From the NCBI GenBank assembly GCA_013400155.1, contig VXBM01000057.1:1364186-1428185 (forward strand): a DNA stretch of 64,000 nt. Reading direction: 5' to 3'. The notes beneath the pieces are model-generated. The model saw only the letters and a program-made list of their open reading frames with translations. It did no database searches and was not told the DNA's origin. A program made the position numbers and the translations under genes. Numbering within the stretch: the first letter of the stretch is position 1; each line of letters begins with the position of its first letter. The DNA is from Helopsaltes ochotensis. Taxonomy: Eukaryota > Chordata > Aves > Passeriformes > Locustellidae. This document shows positions 46,201-56,817 of the stretch, piece by piece.

Positions 46201-49200
46201 TGAGAGCGAGCCTGGTGGGATGGCTGTGTGAGCCCCCGCACAATGATGTGCACAGTATGGTGACGGACTTACAAGGAGCACAAGGTGGTCCTTTGCTTCC
46301 CTGTGCTCCGTGATGGCTGCAGGACCACCCCCTCCTCCCCCACCATCCCCCCGGCGGCTTCTGCACCTGCCCCGGCAGCGGCCCGGCTGGGCTCTGCCTC
46401 TCTGGGCGCCTCCTTATAGTCCCTGTCCCTGTCTCTTGCAGTCCTGACCTTTCGGGAGATCTGGAATCGTAGTTTCTGCCGGCCTCTGGAGCAGCTGGTG
46501 GACGTCATTACCGAATTCCCCAGCGAGGTGGAGTACATTTTCAGACCCTCCTGCGTCTCCCTGCAGCGCTGTGGAGGCTGTTGTGGGGACGAGGGTCTCC
46601 GCTGCGTCCCTGTGGAGACAAGCACGGTCACCATGCAGGTACGTGCTGCTGCTGCGGGGCCGGGGCTGTGCCGGAGAGGTGGAGTGCCGGGAAGGCAAAC
46701 TTGCAGCTTTGCGTTCTCCAGACATTGTAGCGGTGTGGCTAGCAAGGGAGAGGACTTACAACTGCTCAAATGCATGCCAAGCCAGTAGGGTCTCTCTGCC
46801 TGCACTTTGGGCTTGCTCCTGAGGTCAGGTGTCACCCCTGGTGGTACTGGCCTCACTCCCTCCTTCCCCAACTTCTCTCTGTGGTCTGTCTTGCTCATAG
46901 CTGTCATTTTTCCAGACCTTTCCTGTCCTGTGGTGGGGCTGGGGGGTGTTCCAGTCCCAGTGACTGCCTGCTGGGACAAAGTAGATACTGCCCCTGAATC
47001 GAAGGGAGGAGTGAGGCTCTCCTGTATCAGGTGATGCTTGGGGTGGTGCTGACAGTGAATGCCCCCTCACTGGGGCATGGTGAGCATGAAGGGCTGAGCC
47101 AACCATGTTTTCAGTCGCCCCTGTGTGAGCTGTGAGATGTGGGGTGGGAGATCCTGGGCCATTCCACTCCTCCCCATGAACCAGGCAGCAGCTGTCCTCA
47201 CACTGCAGCCCTTGCACTGAGCTGCCAGAGATCAACCTGTTGATGCTGCAGGGACCAGGGAAAAGCTCTGCTTTGCCACGGATGATGGACTAGGGAATGC
47301 CTGCAGTAAATCACCAATGACTTTGGTCTCTCTGAGGTTAAAGTGCGCTAGAAGGCAGGATGGCAGTTTCCAAAAGCTCTTGGCTGAGGTGGATCAAAAG
47401 CCTGGCGTGAACAGGAGGCAGCTCCCCAAGAACCGGTCTCCCTCTATGGGAGGGATCCCGCTGCTGTGTACAGGGTGGAAATGCCAGCACTTCTGCAGGG
47501 GCTAGTGTGGATCACACCAACGATGAACATACCCTGTAAGGCCTTTGGATGTCCAACCTGAACTTCAGGCTGGTGTGTGACATGTGACAGGGCAAATCCT
47601 GTACCCCTGGACTGGGAGGCACTGTGGTACTGACTCCAGTCAATTCCAACTCAGTGCTGTAGGAAAGGGTTCCAGGAGGAGCAGCAGCAATGGGATTGGT
47701 CTGAAAAACATGACTGGAATGGGATATTTCGGTCAGAGATGAGAGGTGTGCAAAGGGGTCAAATATGTGAAAGCTCTCCAGAAAAGCAGAAAAATCTTTT
47801 CTAAGACTAGGACATCCCAGGACCATGGGACTTAAATTAAAGCCCTGAAGACACGGGGTGGCACTAGCAGAGCCTCCCAAGCTGCCGGGGCAGCTGGGCC
47901 TGGCCAGTACTGCCTACGTGTGGAGGTGGAGTCTCTGTTGTTGGAGGTCCCGAGAAACAGGTTAGACATGCATCTTCCCAAGAGCCTGGGGTGGCAAGGC
48001 AGCGGCGCAGGAGCCCTTCCAGCCCCCTCCTGCTACTGCCTGAGAAGTAACCTTTGCTCTTCTTTCAGCTCCTGAAGATAAAGCCAAACGGGGAAGCACC
48101 TTATGTGGAGATGGCGTTCACCGAGCACAAGCAGTGCGAGTGCAGGTAGGGACTCCTGGGTTCCAGCAAGAGCAACCCTGTCAGCTCACCCTGTGTGTGG
48201 AAGAGGGATGCCCTGTGGGCACCCTGGCTGTGCTGGGACATCTTCTTGCTGTCTTTGCATTAGGGTTTGCTGGTGCTTGTGCCCCTTGTTCAGCTCCAGG
48301 CTGCACTGCATCTCTGCACCTGCTCCCCACAGATGAGGGGGTGCGTGTCATTGTGAAGACAGGTCAAGCACCATCTGCCATCTCCAGGGCTGTGCTCCTC
48401 ATCCCTGCAGCTGCCTTGGCATGCCTGGTATATGCTCCTTCATCCAGAGGATCTGCCTGTGGGTACTGGAGCAAGGCTGGTGGCTCTGAGGCTGGTGTTT
48501 GGTGTGAGACAGCATGTCCAAGGTGGTGGCTCAGCAGGGAGCTCCATAGCTTGGCATGCCCGAGTGTGACTGTGGCCCAGAGAGAAAGCTCAACAGCTGA
48601 GTCTTGGGTCACCATTTAAGGGAGGCTGCCCCATACAGACATGGGGGTACAGCAGAGGTTTACATTCAAGCCAACAAATAAAAGCTTAAAATGCACAGTG
48701 CTGACCTGGAATGGATGTGCAGCACCAACCTGCCACAGACTCCTGGCACCTAGTCAACCCCTTGTGGTGCTCACTGTGTCCCAAAAGTGGTGACAGTGCC
48801 CTGGGCAGGATGGGGCCTCTGCCTGAGGACTGCAATGCCGTGGGAGCAGCTCCGGTGCCACCTGCAGCTGGTCTTTGCCATAGAGACCTCCAGCATTGCC
48901 TGCATGAGGGCCCTGGTAATCACTCTTCATCATGATCCAGGGGTGATTTAGTATTGTGAAAACTGAGGGATGAGTGTCCTGCTGGGCAGCCATTAGACAT
49001 GATCCTTGCCTGGAAGAATATCCTGAGGATTCCCAGATTGGTATTCCCCTGCAGTTTTATGAGCAGCTGTACTGGAGCAGACCCAGCTCCACACAATCTC
49101 TGTCTGGAATGTCTGTCAGTAGGGAGGAGTGGGAAGAAGCAGATGTATTACTTGCCTCCTTCTCTGCTTCCAGGTATTTCCCATGCAGGGAATTTTTAAG

Positions 49201-50698
49201 CCTTTTGTGGTTTTCCTACTTAGGGTAACTCCCAGGGGATTTCCTATGAGCACTTGTGCAGGCTGCCTTCTGCAGCAGTTTTTGGCTTCTTCCTAATCCG
49301 TTTTCCACACCTGTACATCACTCCCTTTTGTAGGTAATGTAGGTGTGGCAGATGTCCTGGCTGTGATCCCTATTGGGGGGGAGTATATCATGGCTGAGAA
49401 CCCCCTACTGAGACTTTGCAGCAAATCCCCCACCTTTGTTACTCAGGGTGTTGCACCTTGTTTAACTACGAGATGTGAAAGCTGTCACTGAGAGCAGCTA
49501 GGACTGAACTTGCCCTCCCCAACCTCACTGGCAGAATGTCACATCCCCAGGGCAGTCACCCAAGCCGAGCAGCTCCTTTGCTGTCTCTGCCTTCTCTCTG
49601 CCTACTGCAATCAGCTCCTGACTGAGGGGTCGGTAAGGTCAAGAGAAGAGATACTGTGTTTGTTTTAAACGTGAATGGTAACAGGTAAATTGGTCTGTGC
49701 ACTGGGGCATGGACCAACTCCTGCAGCTCAACATGCAGCACTGCCCAATAACCACTTCTCTCTGTCGTTTTCCCACTCTGCAGGCCCCGGCAGGACCTGA
49801 TGAGGCTGGGAAGGTAAGTGATGTCAGGAGCATTGTTACTGGCTGGGATTGTGGGTCTCATCTCCCACAGTCAGCCCTTCTTGTGTTACTTTCCTTTTGA
49901 AGGAGGAGGTCCAAGGGCCGAGGTAAGAGAAGACAAGACAAGAAGGGACGGAAAGACTGTGAACTGTAAGTGAGCGGGGGCAGGTATGGGTGGTATCTTC
50001 TGGGTTAATTTTCTTGGGATGAGTGTTTTCATTAAGCATTTAGATCTTTACTGACACTGTGAGCAGTGAAAGGTTTGTGCAGAGCAGACACAGAAAGCAG
50101 GAGGGAACAGTGGCTGTGGGGAAACAGGCCATCTACTGAAGACTCGATAGGTACTTTGTAGTCTCTAGGCTCAGCAGTTCAAAACTGGGCAGTATGGGGA
50201 TGAATGGGCTGAATAAGCTTGATGGTGCTTAGCTCTATTGCCATCACAGACCATGTTGGGTTCATGGATCCATGAATTTCCAGTTTCAGCCTCATCTTGC
50301 TGCCAGCTGTGTCCTTCCTGCTGTCCTTGACTGATTGTTGTTTGGGTTACTCTACTCTTTCCGTCCTTTATCTCACTTTCTCAAACTCCTTGCTGTAACA
50401 GCACAGGCTGGACTCATTGTGGGCACTTTTGAGGTATGACACCTGTGGCTAGCACTTTCCTCCAGCATTTCCCCCTTTTGTCTGAAGCCTGCTGTTGGGG
50501 GTTCAGCCAGCATCAGCCCCATCACCCTCACTCCTCCCCACGAAGAGGCTGCCTGCAGTCCCTATCCCCGCAGTTCTGCGTCAGAGGCGCCAGGCACAAA
50601 GAAGGGGATCCAGGGTGGAGCAGGTGAGCCTCCCGTGCTGGCAGTGCTCACCCTGTGCCATATGCTCTCTTTGCAGGTGTGGCACACCGCGCAGGTAG
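45729..50698 (+). CDS. PGF: PGF, placenta growth factor (VEGF family), exon 1 missing
   Basis: Visible coding exons: 45729-45768, 46442-46638, 48069-48145, 49784-49813, 49903-49965 and 50677-50698. Phases agree throughout. PGF is a secreted cystine-knot dimer that binds VEGFR1 and, in basic isoforms, neuropilins and heparan sulfate. Exon 46442-46638 contains the PDGF/VEGF signature PSCVSLQRCGGCC, an N-glycosylation site NRS and the receptor-binding core. Exon 48069-48145 adds the final CEC. The next exons encode PRQDLMRLGR, then a basic 21-residue cassette, then CGTPRR and stop, matching the human ending CGDAVPRR. PGF is preferred over VEGFA because of the exon layout, this C-terminus and the position next to EIF2B2 and RPS6KL1. 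The signal peptide is not visible. Confidence 0.94.
49903..49965 (+). CDS. PGF: PGF heparin-binding cassette exon (63 nt)
   Basis: This exon is flanked by TTTTGAAG and CT|GTAAGT and encodes 21 residues dense in Arg and Lys (RRSKGRGKRRQDKK...) ending in CEL. Its length and basic pattern equal human PGF exon 6, which distinguishes heparin-binding PlGF-2 from PlGF-1. Both ends are phase 2, so inclusion or skipping both join in frame to the last exon. The donor overlaps a TAA: without splicing the frame ends at once after CEL. Confidence 0.9.
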
Positions 50699-51291
50699 CC
50701 TCTGCCCTGCCCCCAGCCTCGCTCCTGCCACCTGGGTTTGAGCCAGCTGCCTTTGCCCCCCTTGGGGACTTGGGGAGTGATGTCCCTCCAAGCTGCAGTG
50801 GGGAGCAGGACTCTAGCATGGAAGAGCTGAGTGTACTCTTGGTTGGCCCTGGTGGGAACACAGCCTAGGACCAAGGACTCCCTTGCCCCATCTGCCCCAT
50901 TGGCAGCAAGAAAAAGGACTTGTGACCAAGCCTGGGGCTGAAGATGAGGAGCTCAAGCAGTATGCTGGTGTTTGAGGACATTCTAGGGGCAATGAGGAGC
51001 CGAGCTGGTGGATGTGCTGCTGGAACTGGGGAGGATAGCATGATGTGGAAGTGAATGGAGATGGCTCACAGGGCTGCACCTGCAAAATTTCTCTGTCCTG
51101 CCAGCGCTCTGCAGCTGGGGAGGAAGGAAATCTGGGGCAGGCAAGGCTGTAGGGCTGCATCCATCCCAGTTTTGGCGCAGGGCAGCCCAGGCAGGTGCCA
51201 GGGAGCTTGCCTGGGAAGCTGTTCTTGTTGGGAACAGAAGGGAACTGGGGTCCTCTTGTATTCACAGCTACATTCCAGCTTTGCCCTGCTC

Positions 51292-51297
51292 AATAAA
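51292..51297 (+). terminator. PGF: Poly(A) signal of PGF
   Basis: AATAAA lies about 595 bases past the PGF stop and is the first canonical signal downstream. Confidence 0.6.
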
Positions 51298-51315
51298 AGC
51301 TGGTCAGACATGAGA

Positions 51316-54300
51316 GCTGGCAGATCCTGTCTGCTTTCCAGCAAGGCAAGGAACTTCCCCATGGGCACTCACTCAGGCTGGAGGAGGGCAGTGACCCAGG
51401 GTTTATCCCCATCACCAATCCTGCAGCACCAAGGGACTTACCTTGGTGTGATGCTGGAGATGGGAAACCAGCAGGTTGCTCCCTGGGCTGGGGGCTATCC
51501 ATGTGCTGGACTTCAGCTGGGTACTGGGAGACCCTTGGGCGAGCTGCCCTTCTCCTCCACACCACAGTTTGGGGCTGGTACCTCTCCCTATTCACCATGC
51601 CTGTCCTGTTCCCACCCCAGTCCAAATGTCTGGCTCAGTGCCCTGTCCTCCCTGGCAGGGCTGATGCAAAGTTTAGGGCCCTGGGGGGCAGGCTACCCAC
51701 TCAGGAAATAACCCACCAAGGGTAATTTACCTGACATGGGGACAGGCTGGCCTGGGGCCCCCTTTCCTTACTGGGAACACCCTCAGGGTATAAGGAGCTG
51801 GTGGCCTTTGTCGAGGTGTCTGTGGGGACTGCTGTTTGCTGCTTTCACCACACAGGCAGTTCTCTGCCCAGGTCTAGGGGGAAGCCACAGCCCCTGGTTT
51901 TCCATGCTTTAAGCAGTTCTCCTGAGGCTCTTCCTGTCCCATTTCCACCCCTGCTGCAGGGGGTCTGGGGCTGTCTGCCAAATGTATCCCATGCTGATCT
52001 GTGCAAGCCATATCCTGGAGCAGTGCATATAACTGGAAACCCTAGGGTTGAGTTGGCACCTGCATATTCGTGGGGCACTCCTGGCACTGGGTTAAAACAA
52101 AATCAAGGGTCATTCTTGAAAGCTTCAAATAAAAGACTGGATGGCAAGATCTGCAAAGGCTCCAAGGTTACCCTTAAATGATGGGACCTGGGTTTATCTT
52201 GCTCTGAGGAACAAGGGTAGAGCCTTAGGCAACGAGAGTTGGGGTCCAAGGTGGCTCCTTCCCACATCTGACAGGGCGACCTGTAATGGGGTTTTACATT
52301 ATGCCTCTCTAAGCTGTAATGCTGGTGCTGCCGAGGCTGGCACAAGGACATGGGGACAGGGCAGATCCCTGTCAGGGAATGCTGGAGGTGGGTGTTGAGG
52401 TAATGTGAACCTGCATACTGCCACCATGTATCAGGGAGTGGATTGTGTGAGTTGTAACTCTGCAGCTGGGCATATCCTTCAGGAGCTTGCTGGATTCCTT
52501 TTGGATCCATTCCACAGTATCCTGGAGCACCGCCTACATGAGCTTTGCCTCAGAAACAGCCCATGAAGTTCTTCCTTCACTACCTCATAGATGAGGGGAA
52601 CTCGCTGCTCCCCATCCTGTATCACTCAAAGTCTGTTTGGGCCATGTGGTGGCCTGGTCCACACAGACTTTCCCTGTCACTGTGTGTCATTTCTGCCTGG
52701 CTGGTTTTTGCTCTGAGGCCAAGGGGAACCATGTGCAGCACTTGAGGATGTATGTGATGGTTTCTGTACTGTTTTTAGTACCCTGGTAGTATTAAATGTT
52801 TAAAAAGGGAAGTTACATAAGTCCAAGTATGTTAATTAATAAAAATAAGTTTATCATTGTAATGTGAGGGGGTCATGATTGATGATTAGGATTAGAGCAA
52901 ATTCAAACACATTAACACACAGTAGCTTTTCCAAACAGTTCCTGGTGTCTGGTGTCACCTCTTTGGCTGCTGCCTGGCACTGAGATATTCCAGGCAGCTC
53001 TGCCCATCAGATGTGACAGGGCCAGGCACCTGCCTTGCACAGACCCCTGTGCTACTTCTCTTCCTCCATCACCTGAACTGCCTGGATGTAGTGTGTGGCC
53101 TTGTACCCTGCCCCTCCTGTGGCAAGGGGTGTTGGATAGCAAGAATGTGGGTTCTGGGAGGGAAGTGGCTGTCCTACTGCAGCTGTGATGAGCAGGGTAG
53201 GAGCAGGGGGAAACATCACTTACACAAGAGGTTTGGAAGCTCCATCTCCAGCTGTCAGGGCTCCCTCCAGCTCCATGGAGGTAACAAGAATCCAATGAGC
53301 CCTAGCTCATGAACTTCCTGTGACTGCTGCAGGCATCATATACCCAGGGAAATGCTAGCTCCTTTCCCTATCCCTGCCAGAGGGGAGAGTCCTAAGATCC
53401 TACTGATCCCAAGGTGGCACGGACTTCCAGCAGACATCACACACAATGGAGATATGAGGATCAGGGTAGGGGACTGCTGCTCTGAGGGGGAGAGGGAGGT
53501 TCCTGGCTTCAGGGCTTGTGTCCAACACCCGTGTTTCCTCTCAAAGGGACCAACCAGCGTCTGCCTGTCCCTTCTCTGTGTGGTCCCAGTTGTAGCTTTT
53601 TTACACCACGAGCTCCTGGCAGCCCTCCTTGGCCACAGCAGAGGTGTGAGCACTCTGACAAGGCCAGCTACATTTACAGAGCCCCATGTCCACCAGGCAC
53701 TGCAGTGCAGGGCTGTAGGGGGAGACTGGTGGCCTTGTAAAGGGACCCTGACATACCCCAGCCCCAAAGCCAGTAGCATCCACCATGGACAGACAGAACA
53801 CCTGTTCCAGCCCCAGTGCTCCCAAATCCCTCTTCCTTTCCCTGTCTGTGTACCCCTTGCAGACAGGCAGCTGTCCCACAGAGCACAGGAGCAACACACC
53901 ACTGGGTTATCAGCGTCCCTGGGCTCCCTCTGTCTTCCACCCTTACAGGGCAAAGGTTTGTTTAATAAGCTTTAGAAGCCAGAGCTGCAGTAAGATGGTT
54001 TAGGAGGATAGTTATAGGGAGACAAAACATAAAGCAGCCTTATGCACCAGGAGCAAAATCTTACGGTTTTTTAAAGTAATATAAAGTATTTATAATTATA
54101 ATTATAAATGATGTGGGGATTGGCCCAGAGATGTAGCATTGTAGCTGATGAAGCCCTGATGTTAAAACTTCACTGGTTACCCCTGGTCTCCCTGAGCACG
54201 GGATGCCATCAAAGCACTGCTACACAGCAGTGTCTCCTGGCCATGCCCATGCAGGTCTCCCACTGGTCTCCATGCAAATAAAGAAACACTAAGGTCCTAA

Positions 54301-56229
54301 CTTCTTGATTGTATCTTACAGATCTTTTGCATCCTCACAAAGTTTGGTATAATCCTGCCTGTTGGAGCCAGTGATGCTTGCAGTCTCAGCATATTTTAAG
54401 GTTTTGCAAGCCCTCATGTGTCAATTTTAGCCTGTGAGAAAAAAGGCAGCTCTCACTCTTCTCCTTGTTATTCGTCTGTGCTGGTTTTACTTTGGCAGTT
54501 CCCACTTTCCAAAAAGGACCACGAGCTCTTCAACAGGTTAATCTAAAAGTAATCCCGTAAATTTAATGTCCTCTGTCCAGTACTGACAGGCAAACCTGGA
54601 AGCCCACAGGTAAAGGCAATTGTGTCTCGGGGCTGGTATAAGTCTTCTGCCCTTGCAAGGCTTTTCCTCACAGGAACATCCTTGAGGCACATCCTGCTGA
54701 TGCCTTCAGCTCACTCTTCTGGCCACTTCAGAGATGTTTGATGAAGAACTTAACCGAATTTTGTACCTTCCTGGCAATTCCTCTTCACACCTGCTGCCAT
54801 CACCTCAATATCCAAACTGCTCTACAGATACATTGTGCTGGATTTTGTGGTTTTCCTGTGCTCTCTGTTCTTTCCAGGCCTACACAGATTTGCTGATGCC
54901 AGGCAGGTGAATTGTGCCAGCAGCACCCCTGCTCTCATTCCTGGCTCTCCTTTACTTCTTGCCTGCTCAGACTTTTCACTTCAAGGAGGAGCCTGCAGTC
55001 TCTGGTGGGAATTTAAACACCCCAGAGACTGTGGAGTATGAATAGTCTGGGCAGAAAAAATTGGTCTCTGTTAGGCAGAGGTTGGAAAAGAAACCTGGAA
55101 GCGTTTTGAGGAGAAACCAAAGATCCAACACACGGATTGTGTTTTGGCAGTGAGTTGTCTTACAAAGCAGATGGCTTTGCATCCTCCTAGACCTGCCCTC
55201 TGAGGCACAGTTAATACTTTCATACTCCCAAGGAAATGGTCTTTGTAAGAGAGAAAGTGTTGGGTTGCTGGATGCTGAGCCAAGCCGTGGGCACAGGTCT
55301 TACAGTACTGTTCTGTTGTTAACAGGCGGGGCTGTGCCAAAGAGCTTCCCAAGGGACCTGAGCAGGGGAGAATCCCCTCCAAGTGTGTGCAGGGTATGAA
55401 GTAATCACAGGTCAGCCACAAGCGGGTGCCCCCTCTGCCAGTCCCACAGGCCTAGCAGGGGCTGAACACAGTGACTCACCAGGCTGGTGTGGCTGTGATG
55501 GCACAACACAGGGCCAGCTCCTGACAAAAGGAAAATCCCCACCTTGGGATCATTCCCTGTTGCGATTGAATATGCACATAGATTAGCAAGGGATGAACAA
55601 GAATGCAGGGACCTCCCTCTTCCCAAACAATCTTAGCACAGTTTTTCTAAGGGTATCCCTGAGATTTCATTCCAGCCCCCCTCCCTTTGCAGGCCCCCTG
55701 CCATGCCTATGGTAAGGCAGTTATTTAGCCTGGAACAAATCATCCCACAGACACAGCGGTTGGCAAGTTGGTAGTAACCACTTGAGCACTCCTGGTTCAG
55801 CAAACTTCCTTCGCTAATACCTGCAGTGATCTAGCAGGCCCTGCAAGGCCTCCTGGCCTTCCAAGAAAAAGGCAGGTTAGGAGGGCAGGAATACACCTTT
55901 CTAGAATAAGCCAAAGACTGATATTTTCCTCATACAAAGCATTTGTTAACCACCAGCTGGGATCTCAATTACACTGTCACTTTGATACACCTCAATGCAT
56001 TTGTGCTGAGGTTCCATGTGCTGCACATTTGGACTAAGTTTGTAAAACCCAATGAGTCTGCGAGAGCTGGTAGAAGGGATGGCTGAGAGCCCAGTGTCAG
56101 GGCCAATGGCACCCACTTGAAAGAGGAAATCGGGAAGAGCCAGGGGTACCCGGGGCTGGCCGTGATGGGTGGCAAGGCACCCACCATCTTAAGTGTGACA
56201 GTGGGGATCAGCTGGAATGGGTGCACCTG
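51316..56229. other. Gene-poor interval between PGF and RPS6KL1
   Basis: No gene is recognisable. AT-rich islands occur at about 52740-52900 and 54070-54110, the latter an ATTATA simple repeat. An octamer ATGCAAAT lies near 54273 in a stretch that could be an old repeat, but no family is recognised. Confidence 0.55.
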
Positions 56230-56395
56230 GCGGGCGGACGTCAGAGACAAAGGCTAATTAAAATGCAGCTTATTACACGTTATGGGAGGGAGGAAGGAAA
56301 TGCAGCGGCAAAGGCATCATTTAATGAACGGGAGCTTGGTTTGTTATGGCAATTAATGGTGAATAAGGATGACAATGAAGCAAGTGGAGCGACGG
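56230..56395. promoter_or_regulatory. Candidate conserved non-coding element upstream of RPS6KL1
   Basis: A 165-base AT-rich, CpG-poor block stands directly before the RPS6KL1 CpG island. It contains several homeodomain-type TAAT/ATTA cores (CTAATTAAAAT, TTTAATGAAC, GGCAATTAATGG) and GACAAAGG, a SOX/TCF-like site. The composition resembles developmental enhancers, but conservation cannot be tested here. Confidence 0.3.
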
Positions 56396-56490
56396 CGCGC
56401 TCATCGCGCGTTAAGGGAGAGATGGAGACCCTGCCTGGGGCCGGGGCGGGACCCCGGCGGGGGGGGGGCCCGGGCACGGATCCCGTGGGG

Positions 56491-56526
56491 GGTGGTGATG
56501 GTGATGATGATGATGATGATGATGAT
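56491..56526. repeat. (GRT)n trinucleotide repeat abutting the gap
   Basis: GGT/GAT units end in eight uninterrupted GAT units and run straight into the N gap, so the true length is unknown. Confidence 0.85.
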
Positions 56527-56817
56527 NNNNNNNNNNNNNNNNNNNNNNNNNNNNNNNNNNNNNNNNNNNNNNNNNNNNNNNNNNNNNNNNNNNNNNNNNN
56601 NNNNNNNNNNNNNNNNNNNNNNNNNNNNNNNNNNNNNNNNNNNNNNNNNNNNNNNNNNNNNNNNNNNNNNNNNNNNNNNNNNNNNNNNNNNNNNNNNNNN
56701 NNNNNNNNNNNNNNNNNNNNNNNNNNNNNNNNNNNNNNNNNNNNNNNNNNNNNNNNNNNNNNNNNNNNNNNNNNNNNNNNNNNNNNNNNNNNNNNNNNNN
56801 NNNNNNNNNNNNNNNNN
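56527..56817. other. Assembly gap (291 N)
   Basis: The N run begins within a GAT repeat and ends inside or just before the RPS6KL1 MIT-domain exon. It hides the gene's N-terminus. Confidence 0.99.

Noticed and set aside
44883..46253. 456-residue minus-strand frame across the PGF gap
   Set aside because: It is held open by N and by CpG-island composition, and lacks any domain or splice context.
48673..48690. AATAAA inside a PGF intron
   Set aside because: An intronic match without a supporting alternative last exon; such matches are common by chance.
53336..53975. Overlapping frames of about 205 residues on both strands
   Set aside because: The two strands are equally open, with no domain, start context or splice sites, so chance is the simplest explanation.
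54000..54420. Possible LTR-like block with octamer and AATAAA
   Set aside because: No paired LTR, no recognisable family and no target duplication could be seen.
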